Source: Roseburia sp. 1XD42-69
Lineage (GTDB): Bacteria; Bacillota; Clostridia; Lachnospirales; Lachnospiraceae
Assembly: GCF_003612565.1 (NCBI RefSeq)
Contig: NZ_RAZG01000009.1
Span: 49,097-113,096 of the forward strand
Reading direction: 5' to 3'
DNA length: 64,000 nt
In this document: positions 42,913-52,600 of the stretch, piece after piece
Layout of the letters: each line of letters begins with the position of its first letter
Numbering within the stretch: position 1 is the stretch's first letter
The notes under the pieces: generated by a model
What the model was told of the DNA's origin: nothing
What the model saw: only the letters and a program-made list of their open reading frames with translations
Database searches by the model: none
Translations under genes and position numbers: made by a program

Positions 42913-42956
42913 AAAAGTGCGAAGCCTTTGTGTGATGGAAGGCTTCGCACTTTTTT
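42913..42956 (+). terminator. Strong terminator of the GH3 gene
   Basis: GTGCGAAGCCTT and AAGGCTTCGCAC pair perfectly around a 10-nt loop, flanked by AAAA and TTTTTT. Confidence 0.93.
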
Positions 42957-43261
42957 GGCTGTCAGGTATCCAAAGAGTATAGGACAGGGGCGGCGGCATG
43001 TTCCATGTCATAGACAAGAATAATATTATCTGGTGGCATATGCTCACCTGCTTTCTATTGGAATCTGAATGGATTGTTTCAACATTATTATAATTTTATA
43101 AACTTATCCAATATTACCCAAAAATAAAGGCAAATCTTTCAAAACTGAAAGAATTTTTCCTCTCCCGGAAATAATCTGGAAAGATTTCTGTGAGATAATC
43201 TGTATTATGGGAACAGACAATAGTTCCTGCAGTACAATTTCAGCAGACCAGGAGGTTAAGT
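42957..43261. other. Intergenic, with one possible 25-residue ORF
   Basis: On the minus strand 43039-42962 an ATG behind GCAGGTGAGC starts MPPDNIILVYDMEHAAAPVL and ends at TGA. The site spacing is good but there is no family match. The rest is A/T-rich upstream sequence of the ABC gene. Confidence 0.35.
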
Positions 43262-43945
43262 ATGAGTATTTTAACTACAAAAAATCTTAAAAAAATATAC
43301 GGCAGCGGAGAGAGTGAAGTACATGCCTTAGACGGTGTTGACCTCTCTGTGGAAAAAGGAGAATTTGTGGCGGTGGTGGGAACCAGCGGCAGCGGAAAGT
43401 CCACCCTCTTACACATGTTGGGGGGATTAGACCGTCCCACCTGCGGAATAGTTTTGGTGGACGGAAAAGATATTTTTTCTTTAAAGGATGAAGAACTTAC
43501 CATCTTCCGCCGGAGGAAAATCGGTTTTGTGTTCCAGAATTATAACCTTGTCCCGGTGTTAAATGTGTATGAAAATATTGTGCTCCCTGTGCAGCTTGAC
43601 GGGGGCTCACCGGAGAAGAGGTATGTGGACAATTTAATTGATACCCTGGGCCTTGGGTCAAAGCTTAATAATCTCCCCAACAACCTTTCCGGGGGGCAGC
43701 AGCAGAGGGTTGCCATTGCAAGGGCCTTAGCGGCAAAGCCCGCCATTGTCCTGGCGGATGAGCCCACGGGAAATCTGGACTCTAAAACCAGCCAGGATGT
43801 GCTGGGGCTTATGAAAGTTACCAGCCAGAAGTTTTCCCAGACCATTGTGATGATTACTCACAATGAAGAGATTGCCCAGCTTGCGGACAGGATTATCCGC
43901 ATAGAGGACGGCAGGATTGTAGAGCGGCAGGGGGTGGCAAAATGA
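43262..43945 (+). CDS. ABC exporter ATPase, MacB/LolD type
   Basis: A 227-residue ATPase with Walker A GTSGSGKST, signature LSGGQQQRV, Walker B IVLADEPTGNLD and H-loop MITHNEEIA. This is the type that pairs with FtsX-like permeases in export of antimicrobial peptides or lipids. RBS CAGGAGGTTAAGT. It overlaps the permease gene by 4 bp. No two-component system lies next to it, unlike the similar ATPase at 62189. Confidence 0.92.
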   Translation: MSILTTKNLKKIYGSGESEVHALDGVDLSVEKGEFVAVVGTSGSGKSTLLHMLGGLDRPTCGIVLVDGKDIFSLKDEELTIFRRRKIGFVFQNYNLVPVLNVYENIVLPVQLDGGSPEKRYVDNLIDTLGLGSKLNNLPNNLSGGQQQRVAIARALAAKPAIVLADEPTGNLDSKTSQDVLGLMKVTSQKFSQTIVMITHNEEIAQLADRIIRIEDGRIVERQGVAK

Positions 43946-46608
43946 ATGTAAAAAACAGAAAATGCATCCGCCGCCTGGGATTCCGCCAGTTTCGGGCATC
44001 GGGGATGCGGAATCTTATCGCTGTGGCTGCCGTCACACTGACAGCTCTTTTGTTTACTTCCCTGTTTACCATAGCAATGTCTATTACCAAAAGTTATGAG
44101 GAGTACAATTTCCGCCAGGCCGGGGGGTACTGCCACGGAACTTTTAAAGAGGTAAACCAGGAACAGATAGAAAAAATTACCGCCCACCCCAAGGTGAAAG
44201 AGACAGGGGCCAGGACTGTGGCAGGGTATCTCTCCACGGAAGGGTTTGCAAAAGTTCCGGCGGAAGTCAGCTATATGGATGAAAACTGTACAAAATGGAG
44301 TTATGCCATCCCAAAGGAAGGCCGTATGCCCCAAAAGGGCATGGAGGTTTCCATGGATACCACGGCTCTTAAAGAACTGGGAGCAGAGCCGGTTTTAGGG
44401 GAGGAGATTACCATCACGTATCCCATACGAAATTCCAATGCTGTAGACGGGGAGGAAGTCTGCCGGACAGATACCTTTACCCTGGTGGGATTCTGGGAAT
44501 ATGATAATGTGATACCTGTCCATTATATTAATGTATCAAAAGAATATATGGATATGGTGGAAAAAGACTGGCTGGCAGAAGAGAAAACAGAAGAAGTACC
44601 GGAGCCTTTCCGGATAGATTTAAACGTTATGCTTGCCTCCAGTGTGAATATCGAAGGGGTGATGCAGTCCATTGACACGGATTTAGGATACCAGTGGGAG
44701 GACAGGGAAGGGGAAAACTGCGTCCGCATTGGGGTAAACTGGGGGTATGTGGCCTCCGAGATGAATTCTAAGGCAGACCCCATGTTAATTGCTTCCATTG
44801 CCGCCTTCGTGCTTTTGGTGGTATTTACCGGGTATCTGATTATTTATAATGTATTTCGGATTTCCGTTACAAATGATATCCGGTTTTACGGCATGTTAAA
44901 AACCATTGGAACCACCCCAAGGCAGCTAAAGCGGATAATCCGCATCCAGGCCCTTGTGATTTCCACGGTGGGAATTCCCCTTGGCCTTGTACTTGGCTTT
45001 ATTATAGGCTCCCTTCTCCTGCCCCGTGTATTATCAGGCACTATGGATTTTGCAGTGGCAAAACTTAGCATGTCCCCGATGATTTTTCTGGGAGCTTCTT
45101 TATTTTCCCTGGTAACGGTTCTTCTCTCCGTGTCAAAGCCAGGGAGGATTGCGGCAAAGGTTTCCCCCATCGAGGCTTTGCGCTATACGGAGAGTGCTCA
45201 GGGGAAGAAAAAGACCCGCAAAACCAAAGGGGCGGACGTCTTTTCCATGGCCTGGGCAAATATGGGCCGCAGCAAAAGCAAAACCCTGCTGGTGGTGTTG
45301 TCCTTATCCCTGGCAGTAGTGCTTTTAACCAGCCTGTTTTCCTTTGTCAGGGGCTTTGACATGGAAAAATATGTGAGTAAACAGACAGCGGGAGATTTTC
45401 TTTTAAGCAAAACGGAATACATGAGATCTCATTACAGAAAGGGAGGGGAGGCGCTGCCGGAGGAAATTTTGGAAATGGTCAGGAAAAACACTTACTGTGA
45501 ACTGGAGGGCAGTGCATATTCTACAGTGGTAAATCTTGATTATGCATGGCTGACAGAGGATCTCTACCGCAAGGGCTCTTTTCAGAGCGGGGAGATGTTA
45601 GAGCGGGAAATAAAAGAAGTGGAGCGCAAAAACGGTTTGCTTAAGTCTGGGCTTCAGATAGAGGCTTTGGATGAGAGTTTGTTTGAGAAACTCACAGTGA
45701 TTGAGGGGGATATCACCCCGTTAAAGCAGGCGGACAGCCATGAGATTGCCATCTGCGTGTCCGTGGACGACTATGGGAAACCTTACGGGGAGTACCCAAA
45801 GATTGGGGATACCATACCTGTCTCCTACATTGAAAGCTGCAATTATTATGACTCACGGACAGGGGAGCTGGCGGATGACGCCACACCTTATGAGTATATG
45901 GAAGAGGAAGTGAAGTTAAGCAATGAGGTGGAATATCAGGTGTGCGCCCTGGTAGTCCTTCCCTATAAAATGGGTTACCGGTACAAAACGGAAGGGTTTG
46001 AGGCCCTGCTTTCCAAAGAGCAGCTGAAAAATGACAGCAGACAGGAACTTGCCCGGATGTTTTATCTTTTTGATACTCCGGGAGAAGAGGAGGAGGCTTT
46101 GGCAGAAGAATTTCTTGCAGAGCTTACGGAAAACGACAGCCTTGGCCTTGCCTATGAGAGCAAAAAAATTATCCGGGATGATTTTAAGAATTTCCGGAAT
46201 ATGTTCCTTCTGTTGGGAGGGGTGCTCTGTTTTATTGTGGCAGTTATCGGCATATTAAACTTTTTAAACGCCATCCTTACGGGAATCATTACCAGGCGGA
46301 GGGAATTTGCCATGCTCCAGTCCATTGGAATGACGGGGAGGCAGCTTAAGACCATGCTGGTGTGGGAAGGGCTTCTCTACGCTTTGTTTTCCCTGATTAG
46401 TTCCCTAATCTTTTGCCTTTTGATAGAGCCTTTGGCGGGAAATATGTTTGAGAACATGTTCTGGTTTTTCACAGCCAGATTTACCATGCTTCCGGTATTT
46501 TGTGTCATCCCTGTGTTTTTACTTTTGGGAATTGTCCTGCCTCTTTTGGCATACCGGGCGTTTTCCGGGAAATCCATTGTAGAGAGGCTCAGGGAAAGCG
46601 ATGTGTAA
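43942..46608 (+). CDS. FtsX-like ABC permease with large extracytoplasmic loops
   Basis: An 888-residue permease with two FtsX repeats. TM1 (about 28-50), an extracytoplasmic domain of about 230 residues, TM2-4 (about 280-410), then a second unit beginning near 450 with another large loop (about 480-740) and four final TM helices with RRREFAMLQSIGMTGRQLK. The conserved ARRIAA-like PGRIAAKVSPIEALRY motif marks the cytosolic coupling region. It forms a complete exporter with the upstream ATPase. Substrate unknown. Confidence 0.88.
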   Translation: MNVKNRKCIRRLGFRQFRASGMRNLIAVAAVTLTALLFTSLFTIAMSITKSYEEYNFRQAGGYCHGTFKEVNQEQIEKITAHPKVKETGARTVAGYLSTEGFAKVPAEVSYMDENCTKWSYAIPKEGRMPQKGMEVSMDTTALKELGAEPVLGEEITITYPIRNSNAVDGEEVCRTDTFTLVGFWEYDNVIPVHYINVSKEYMDMVEKDWLAEEKTEEVPEPFRIDLNVMLASSVNIEGVMQSIDTDLGYQWEDREGENCVRIGVNWGYVASEMNSKADPMLIASIAAFVLLVVFTGYLIIYNVFRISVTNDIRFYGMLKTIGTTPRQLKRIIRIQALVISTVGIPLGLVLGFIIGSLLLPRVLSGTMDFAVAKLSMSPMIFLGASLFSLVTVLLSVSKPGRIAAKVSPIEALRYTESAQGKKKTRKTKGADVFSMAWANMGRSKSKTLLVVLSLSLAVVLLTSLFSFVRGFDMEKYVSKQTAGDFLLSKTEYMRSHYRKGGEALPEEILEMVRKNTYCELEGSAYSTVVNLDYAWLTEDLYRKGSFQSGEMLEREIKEVERKNGLLKSGLQIEALDESLFEKLTVIEGDITPLKQADSHEIAICVSVDDYGKPYGEYPKIGDTIPVSYIESCNYYDSRTGELADDATPYEYMEEEVKLSNEVEYQVCALVVLPYKMGYRYKTEGFEALLSKEQLKNDSRQELARMFYLFDTPGEEEEALAEEFLAELTENDSLGLAYESKKIIRDDFKNFRNMFLLLGGVLCFIVAVIGILNFLNAILTGIITRRREFAMLQSIGMTGRQLKTMLVWEGLLYALFSLISSLIFCLLIEPLAGNMFENMFWFFTARFTMLPVFCVIPVFLLLGIVLPLLAYRAFSGKSIVERLRESDV

Positions 46609-46647
46609 CAAAAAATAACTTATTGGCAATGACAGCTTGTTTAGGAA

Positions 46648-46708
46648 CCGGGATTTTACGGAATAGGAAGAAATGGATTTCATGGCATTCCTTAAGCCGT
46701 AATCCCGG
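46648..46708. other. Long-range inverted repeat
   Basis: CCGGGATTTTACGG (46648-46661) can pair with CCGTAATCCCGG (46697-46708) with a 2-nt bulge and a 35-nt loop. Between two convergent genes; may be a bidirectional terminator or a small repeat element. Confidence 0.4.
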
Positions 46709-46754
46709 ATGCCTGAAATTTTGCCCTAGTGCAGCCGGATTCTATGATGAGCTT

Positions 46755-47636
46755 TTAATCTAACTTCACACAAAAGGCAAGATAACTATGACCGGCATCG
46801 AGCAGCAGGCTGTAATCGAAACCTTCCGAATAAAAGATTTTTTTAAACTGGTCCATAGCAACGATGTGGCTGTTTTCCAGTTCATATTGTGAGGACAGAC
46901 GGTTATGTGCGCCAAGTTGTTCCGCAATATGCTGTGACAGTTCTTTGGCGGCATTCATAACTATCTTATCCATTTTTTTAAGGGGCATATTCAGCATAGC
47001 GCTGACCGTTTTCAATACCAGGCTGTTTTCCAGAACTATGAAAATCTGTACGGTTTCTTTATCTTTTGAAAGGTAGGTCAATCGGATGACTAGGCTTGGT
47101 CCGAAATTTTCTCCGCTGTAATGTTCGCTTACAATCTCTGTTTTCAATCTGAAAATTTCCTGTACGGTGACAAGCAGGGCATTTTTTAAGGTATCCATGG
47201 GGATGCCGGCGTTATCTGCTTTCCATCTGGTTGAAACTTTACCTGTAATGGCCCGGTCTTCAATCATAATGTGGGCGGTAAGCCATCCAAGGCAGATGCC
47301 CAGGAAATGCTGGATCGATTCCTGGGAGTAGTTTGATTCTGTGAGATCTTTTTCCAGTGCGGGAAGTGTTTCATACCGCATGTCGTCATGCAGGCGCTTG
47401 TGTATCCCATATTCTTTATAGCAGATAGATTGCATATAGGCTTCCTCATCGGCAAAGTGTTCTATGGCATAGTTTTTAAAGTATTTGATACCTTCGGCGC
47501 ATGCCCATTGTCCGTTATTTTCATCTCTGCTCAGATGGATTAGCTTACCCACGATGGAAAAAAGTCTCCGGTGGGCATTGTCAATCGAATCAATTCCTAT
47601 GTTAAATTGTTTATTCCATTTCGTCTCATGAAACAT
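46755..47636 (-). CDS. Bacteriohemerythrin with CheX-like C-terminal domain
   Basis: A 293-residue protein. Residues 1-135 form a bacteriohemerythrin with the seven di-iron ligands apparent: H22, H60, E64, H79, H83, H122 and D127 (motifs HFADEEAYM, HKRLH, HIMIED). Hemerythrins bind O2 reversibly and in anaerobes serve in oxygen sensing or scavenging. Residues about 140-293 have a helix-sheet pattern (NMPLKKMDKIVMNAAKELSQ; SLLLDAGHSYLAFCVKL) reminiscent of CheX/CheC-like phosphatase domains. No TM helices. Transcribed alone toward the ABC permease. Fusion partner assignment is tentative. Confidence 0.8.
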   Translation of the reverse strand: MFHETKWNKQFNIGIDSIDNAHRRLFSIVGKLIHLSRDENNGQWACAEGIKYFKNYAIEHFADEEAYMQSICYKEYGIHKRLHDDMRYETLPALEKDLTESNYSQESIQHFLGICLGWLTAHIMIEDRAITGKVSTRWKADNAGIPMDTLKNALLVTVQEIFRLKTEIVSEHYSGENFGPSLVIRLTYLSKDKETVQIFIVLENSLVLKTVSAMLNMPLKKMDKIVMNAAKELSQHIAEQLGAHNRLSSQYELENSHIVAMDQFKKIFYSEGFDYSLLLDAGHSYLAFCVKLD

Positions 47637-47760
47637 GGCACTCCTTGATCAGATGGGAAATTTACCCTGTGCTGATGGTTTTTTTGAATAGGTTTGTAAT
47701 AGTATATGTCGAGAAACGGCGAATAGTGTCAAATGATCCCATTGGATTTTCTTTATAGCC

Positions 47761-47790
47761 TTGAACTGTCCCATTGGAATATGGTAAAAT
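47761..47790 (+). promoter_or_regulatory. Predicted promoter of pcrA
   Basis: TTGAAC (47761-47766), 18 bp, TAAAAT (47785-47790). Confidence 0.55.
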
Positions 47791-47859
47791 GTATAGAATA
47801 AATTCTGGCGGCAGAGAGGTAAAAGCCGCAAAACATGAGAAAAAGGCAGGAGTACCGGT

Positions 47860-50085
47860 ATGAGTGTTTATGACACATTAAATGAACCACAGAAAGAGGC
47901 GATTTTAAAGACGGAGGGGCCTCTTTTGATTCTGGCGGGGGCGGGTTCCGGAAAGACCCGGGTATTGACCCACAGGACAGCATATTTAATAGAAGAAAAA
48001 GGGGTAAATCCCTGGAACATCCTGGCCATTACTTTTACAAACAAGGCGGCAGGGGAGATGCGGGAGCGCATTAGCGCTATGGTGGGCCACGGCTCAGAAA
48101 GTATATGGGTTTCCACCTTCCATTCTGCCTGTGTGCGGATTTTAAGGCGGTATATTGACAGGATAGGGTTCGACACTAATTTTACCATATATGACGCAGA
48201 CGACCAGAAATCTTTGATGAAAGATATCTGCAAAAGGCTTCAGATTGACACCAAGATTTATAAGGAAAAAACGTTTTTGGCAGCTATCTCCTCCGCAAAG
48301 GATGAGATGATCGGGGTGGAGGAGTTTACCCGGAATGCGGGAGTGGACTTTGCCCTCCAAAAACAGGCCCAGGTGTACAGGGAGTACCAGAATGCCTTAA
48401 AGAAAAACAACGCTCTGGATTTTGACGATTTGATTTTACAGACTGTGGAACTCTTCCGAAAGGAGGAAGAGGTTCTTGACTCCTATCAGGAGAGATTCCG
48501 TTACATAATGGTGGACGAGTACCAGGATACAAACACGGCGCAGTTTGAACTGATTCATCTCCTGGCGGGAAAGTATAAGAATCTCTGTGTGGTGGGGGAT
48601 GACGACCAGTCCATATACAAATTCAGGGGTGCAAATATTTACAACATTTTAAATTTTGAAAAGCATTTCCCACAGGCCTGCGTCATTAAACTGGAACAGA
48701 ATTACCGCAGCACCCAGAATATTTTAGATGCGGCAAACCATGTGATTGCAAACAACCGGGGAAGGAAGGAAAAACGCCTTTGGACGGCCAACGGCCAGGG
48801 GGAAAAACTGGTGTTAAAGCAGCTTGAGACTTCCTATGACGAAGCGGATTTTGTCACAAGGGATATTACGGAAAAAGTGTATAAGGAGAATTACAATTAC
48901 AGGGACTGTGCCATTCTCTACCGCACCAATGCCCAGTCCCGGCTTTTTGAGGAAAAGTTTGTGGTGAGCAATATCCCCTACAAAATTGTGGGGGGGGTAA
49001 ACTTTTATGCCCGCCGCGAAATCAAGGATTTGCTCTGTTACTTAAAAACTATTGACAACGCCAGGGATGATTTGGCGGTGCGGCGGATTATCAATGTTCC
49101 AAAGCGGGGGATTGGGGCGGCATCTTTAAATAAAGTGCAGATTTTTGCAGATGCAAACGGCATGAGTTTTTATGACGCTTTAAAAAAGGCGGAGGAAATT
49201 CCAGGTCTTGGCAGGGCTGCCGGAAAGATTAGGCCTTTTGTCACATTTATCCAGGCAATGCGCAGCAAACTTGACCTTATCGGCCTTACAGATTTGTTAA
49301 ACGAAATTATTGAAACCACCGGGTATGTGGAAGAACTGGAGTTGGAGGGCACAGAGGAGGCGGCAGGACGAATCGAAAATATCGACGAGTTAATCAGCAA
49401 GATTGCGGCCTACGAGGAGGATACACAGGAGCCGACTTTAAGCGGGTTTTTAGAGGAAGTTGCTCTTGTGGCTGACATAGACAGCTTGGAGGAGGACAGC
49501 AATTATGTAGTTCTTATGACCCTTCACAGTGCAAAGGGGCTGGAATTTCCTAATGTGTACCTTGCAGGGATGGAGGACGGGCTGTTTCCCAGCTACATGT
49601 CCATTGTGTCGGATACGGCCATGGAGGATTTGGAGGAGGAGCGAAGGCTTGCCTATGTGGGGATTACCCGGGCAAAAGAACATTTGGTAATTACCAGCGC
49701 CAGACAGAGAATGATCCGGGGAGAAACCCAGTTTAACCGGCTTTCCAGATTTGTACAGGAGATTCCTTCCGTGCTTTTCGGCCAGGAGGCGGCTCCAGCG
49801 CCAAAGAAGAGCACAGAGACAAAAAATCCTTACCGCCAGGCAAAAGACTCCTTTAAAAAGAAGCCTGTGGCCGTTTCCGGCCTTGCGGCAGCCAAAAATT
49901 TCGGGGCGGCGGAAAAGAAAGCCCTGGATTACACAGAAGGGGACCGGGTTTCCCATATAAAATTCGGGGAGGGAATTGTGACAAACATCGTGGAAGGCGG
50001 CAGGGATTATGAAGTTACGGTGGATTTTGACAAGGCGGGAACCAAAAAGATGTTTGCCTCCTTTGCAAAACTAAAAAAATTATAA
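47860..50085 (+). CDS. pcrA: ATP-dependent DNA helicase PcrA (UvrD family)
   Basis: A 741-residue SF1A helicase. Q motif LNEPQKEAI, motif I GAGSGKTRVLTHR, motif Ia FTNKAAGEMRERI, motif II VDEYQDTN, motif III GDDDQSIYKFRGA, motif IV EQNYRSTQNI, motif V TLHSAKGLEFPNVY and motif VI EERRLAYVGITRAKEHL are all visible. The C-terminal Tudor-like domain (GDRVSHIKFGEGIVTNI) is typical of PcrA and contacts RNA polymerase. It unwinds DNA in repair and rolling-circle replication. Complete. Confidence 0.96.
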   Translation: MSVYDTLNEPQKEAILKTEGPLLILAGAGSGKTRVLTHRTAYLIEEKGVNPWNILAITFTNKAAGEMRERISAMVGHGSESIWVSTFHSACVRILRRYIDRIGFDTNFTIYDADDQKSLMKDICKRLQIDTKIYKEKTFLAAISSAKDEMIGVEEFTRNAGVDFALQKQAQVYREYQNALKKNNALDFDDLILQTVELFRKEEEVLDSYQERFRYIMVDEYQDTNTAQFELIHLLAGKYKNLCVVGDDDQSIYKFRGANIYNILNFEKHFPQACVIKLEQNYRSTQNILDAANHVIANNRGRKEKRLWTANGQGEKLVLKQLETSYDEADFVTRDITEKVYKENYNYRDCAILYRTNAQSRLFEEKFVVSNIPYKIVGGVNFYARREIKDLLCYLKTIDNARDDLAVRRIINVPKRGIGAASLNKVQIFADANGMSFYDALKKAEEIPGLGRAAGKIRPFVTFIQAMRSKLDLIGLTDLLNEIIETTGYVEELELEGTEEAAGRIENIDELISKIAAYEEDTQEPTLSGFLEEVALVADIDSLEEDSNYVVLMTLHSAKGLEFPNVYLAGMEDGLFPSYMSIVSDTAMEDLEEERRLAYVGITRAKEHLVITSARQRMIRGETQFNRLSRFVQEIPSVLFGQEAAPAPKKSTETKNPYRQAKDSFKKKPVAVSGLAAAKNFGAAEKKALDYTEGDRVSHIKFGEGIVTNIVEGGRDYEVTVDFDKAGTKKMFASFAKLKKL

Positions 50086-50143
50086 AATTTTCAGAAAATA
50101 TGAAAAGAATCGTAATTTTTTATTTTCCAACTGGGAAAGATAT

Positions 50144-50151
50144 GTTATAAT
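50144..50151 (+). promoter_or_regulatory. Extended -10 promoter of the small acidic membrane protein gene
   Basis: TGT then TATAAT at 50146-50151, 43 bp before the ATG at 50194. Confidence 0.55.
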
Positions 50152-50193
50152 ACCTGTATGAATCTTTGGAAGCAAAGAAAAGGAGTGTGCACG

Positions 50194-50460
50194 ATGAACA
50201 AGGTAGATGATTTTTTAACAATGACAAAACTCAATGATTTCCTGAACAAGAAGGAAGATGACACAAAGAAAACCTCTAAAGTGGTATGGATTTTCGCAAT
50301 TGTGGGTATCGTGGTAGCTGTTGCAGCAGCAGTTTACGGTATTTACCGCTTCTTCACACCGGATTATCTGGAAGATTTTGAAGATGATTTTGAGGACGAA
50401 TTCGAGGATGACTTCTTTGATGACGATGATGAGGAGGATGACGAGGAGGAAGACAACTAA
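50194..50460 (+). CDS. Small membrane protein with Asp/Glu-only C-terminal tail
   Basis: Start ATG 50194 (MNKVDDFLTMTKLNDFLNKK), behind AAAGGAGTGTGCACG; the in-frame ATG at 50158 overlaps the promoter. Of 88 residues, 1-28 are cytosolic and basic/helical, one TM helix spans about 30-50, and the last 33 residues are almost entirely Asp, Glu and Phe, carrying a net charge of about -25. Comparable small proteins are common in Lachnospiraceae, but I know of no function. The acidic tail may bind Ca2+, polycations or basic proteins. Confidence 0.75.
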   Translation: MNKVDDFLTMTKLNDFLNKKEDDTKKTSKVVWIFAIVGIVVAVAAAVYGIYRFFTPDYLEDFEDDFEDEFEDDFFDDDDEEDDEEEDN

Positions 50461-50577
50461 GAAGCCGTTTTTTCTGCCCAGGTTTTGGCTGTGAAGCCGG
50501 AGAGTTGGGGGGTTTAAGTGTTTTCAGAGAAATCAGATCATCCGAATTGCAATGACAACAGAATAATGAGATGAAAA

Positions 50578-50611
50578 CGAAATACCCTGCAGCTTGCTGC
50601 GGGGTATTTCC
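50578..50611 (+). terminator. Hairpin before rlmD
   Basis: GAAATACCC and GGGGTATTTC flank TGCAGCTTGCTGC, which itself pairs, giving a long stem, about 120 bp past the acidic protein gene. Confidence 0.75.
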
Positions 50612-50729
50612 TATCTGTGCCCCTGGAATCATTTCAGGGACGGCGGTTTCCTGCCCTTTTTGCGGCGGGCATTTTAGTACAACAGATACTAAGTTGTACT
50701 AGTGGGGAAGAATAAAGAGATGAGGTTGA

Positions 50730-52403
50730 ATGATGAAAAAAAAGCAGCAGTATGAGGGAAAAATTGAAAAAGTGCTGTTTCCCAATAAAGGGATTGCAGT
50801 GACGCCGGAGGGTGAGCGGGCGGTAGTGAAAAATACCCTGCCAGGCCAGACCGTTTCCTTCGTGGTAAATAAGGCCAGGAACGGAAAATATGAAGGAAGG
50901 CTGGTGGAGGTGCTAAGAAAGGCAGAAAATGAGCTGGCAGAGCCGCTCTGCCCCCATTTTGGAACCTGCGGCGGCTGTACCTACCAGAATTTAAGTTACG
51001 AAGATCAGCTTAAATTGAAGGAGAGGCAGCTTCAGGAGCTGTTTACACCTGTTTTGTCCAAGTCCGGCAGGAAGTTTGACCAGGTGTTTCAAGGGATTAA
51101 GCCCAGCCCCGATGTTTTTGGATATAGGAATAAAATGGAATTCTCCTTCGGGGATACTTTTAAAGACGGCCCCCTGGCATTGGGGATGCACAGGCGGGGA
51201 AGTTTTTATGATATTGTAAATGTGGAGCACTGCCGTATTGTGGACGGGGATTACAGAAAAATTTTAGTTTCTGTGAGGGATTTTTTCGGGGAGAAAAAGA
51301 TTCCTTTTTACCACAGGCTGCGCCATGAGGGATACCTGCGGCATCTCCTGGTACGGAAAGCTTCCGCTACCGGGGAGATTTTGGTTGATTTAATCACTAC
51401 TTCACAGGTGGAAACTTTCCGTGAGGAGGAGCTTTTGCAGGAGTTTGCGGACAAGCTTAAGGCACTTCCCCTGGATGGAAAGCTGGCAGGGATTTTACAT
51501 ACCAGAAACGACAGTGTGGCGGATGTGGTTAAAAATGAGGGCACACAGGTTCTTTTTGGGGATGACTTCTTTTTTGAACATCTTCTGGGACTGAAATTTA
51601 AGATAACTCCTTTTTCCTTTTTTCAGACAAACTCTTTGGGTGCGGAGGTTCTCTATGACCTGGCCAGGGAGTTTATCGGTGATACGGCAAAGGAGAGTAC
51701 GGTATTTGATTTGTACAGCGGCACAGGCACCATTGCCCAGATGCTTGCCCCGGCGGCGGGAAAAGTAATCGGCGTTGAGATTGTGGAGGAGGCTGTTTTG
51801 GCGGCCAGGGAAAATGCCGGGTTGAATCACCTTGACAACTGTGAGTTTATAGCCGGGGATGTGCTAAAGGTGCTGGATGAAATCAGGGATAAACCGGATT
51901 TTATTGTCCTTGACCCACCCAGGGACGGGATACATCCCAAGGCCCTTTCTAAGATTATCCGTTATGGAGTGGAGCGGATGGTTTATATTTCCTGTAAGCC
52001 TACCAGCCTGGTGCGGGATTTGGAAGTTTTGCTGGGGAGCGGGTATGAGGTGGTAAGGATGGGAGGAGTGGATATGTTTCCGGGGACGGGGCATGTGGAG
52101 ACGGTCTGTTTATTGTCCAAACTTCATTCAGACCAACATATCGAGGTGGAGCTTCAGATGGACGAGCTTGATTTAACGGCTGCGGAGAGCAAGGCAACCT
52201 ATGAGGAAATCAAGGATTATGTGTTGGAACATACGGGATTGAAAGTCAGCAATTTATATATCGCACAGGTAAAAGAGAAATGTGGGATTATCGAGAGGGT
52301 GAACTATAATCTGCCAAAATCAGAAAATGCCAGACAGCCGAAATGCCCGCCAGAGAAAGAAGCGGCGATAAGGGAGGCGTTGGAGCATTTTCGGATGATT
52401 TGA
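50730..52403 (+). CDS. rlmD: 23S rRNA (uracil-5-)-methyltransferase RlmD
   Basis: A 557-residue protein. TRAM domain (about 5-63), [4Fe-4S] cysteines C74, C80, C83 (CPHFGTCGGC) and a fourth in VEHCRIV, SAM-binding FDLYSGTGTIAQ, DPPRDGIHP and catalytic cysteine in YISCKPTSL. It makes 5-methyluridine at the position equivalent to U1939 of E. coli 23S rRNA. A C-terminal extension of about 95 residues (from about 460) beyond the E. coli protein is usual in Clostridia. Tandem ATG codons at 50730 and 50733 follow a weak site (AAAGAGATGAGG). Confidence 0.92.
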   Translation: MMKKKQQYEGKIEKVLFPNKGIAVTPEGERAVVKNTLPGQTVSFVVNKARNGKYEGRLVEVLRKAENELAEPLCPHFGTCGGCTYQNLSYEDQLKLKERQLQELFTPVLSKSGRKFDQVFQGIKPSPDVFGYRNKMEFSFGDTFKDGPLALGMHRRGSFYDIVNVEHCRIVDGDYRKILVSVRDFFGEKKIPFYHRLRHEGYLRHLLVRKASATGEILVDLITTSQVETFREEELLQEFADKLKALPLDGKLAGILHTRNDSVADVVKNEGTQVLFGDDFFFEHLLGLKFKITPFSFFQTNSLGAEVLYDLAREFIGDTAKESTVFDLYSGTGTIAQMLAPAAGKVIGVEIVEEAVLAARENAGLNHLDNCEFIAGDVLKVLDEIRDKPDFIVLDPPRDGIHPKALSKIIRYGVERMVYISCKPTSLVRDLEVLLGSGYEVVRMGGVDMFPGTGHVETVCLLSKLHSDQHIEVELQMDELDLTAAESKATYEEIKDYVLEHTGLKVSNLYIAQVKEKCGIIERVNYNLPKSENARQPKCPPEKEAAIREALEHFRMI

Positions 52404-52600
52404 TTTATGAGCAAATAAGAAGTGATAAGCTGCTTTGGAGAATGGATATTAAAATTTCAAGAAAATGTTTAGTAATATAATTTTACAATAGTGATGCAGA
52501 GTCTATTGCTTTAAAAATATTGAAAGAGTGACTAATAAAATGAATTATATGAAAGAAAGTTGTAGAATAAGAGATTATCAAGAATGATGGGAGAAAACAG

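Noticed and set aside
43262..46608. BceAB-type bacitracin exporter
   Set aside because: The permease has two FtsX units with two large loops, while BceB has ten TM helices and one large loop, and no Bce-type kinase is adjacent. A general MacB/LolD-FtsX exporter is the safer call.
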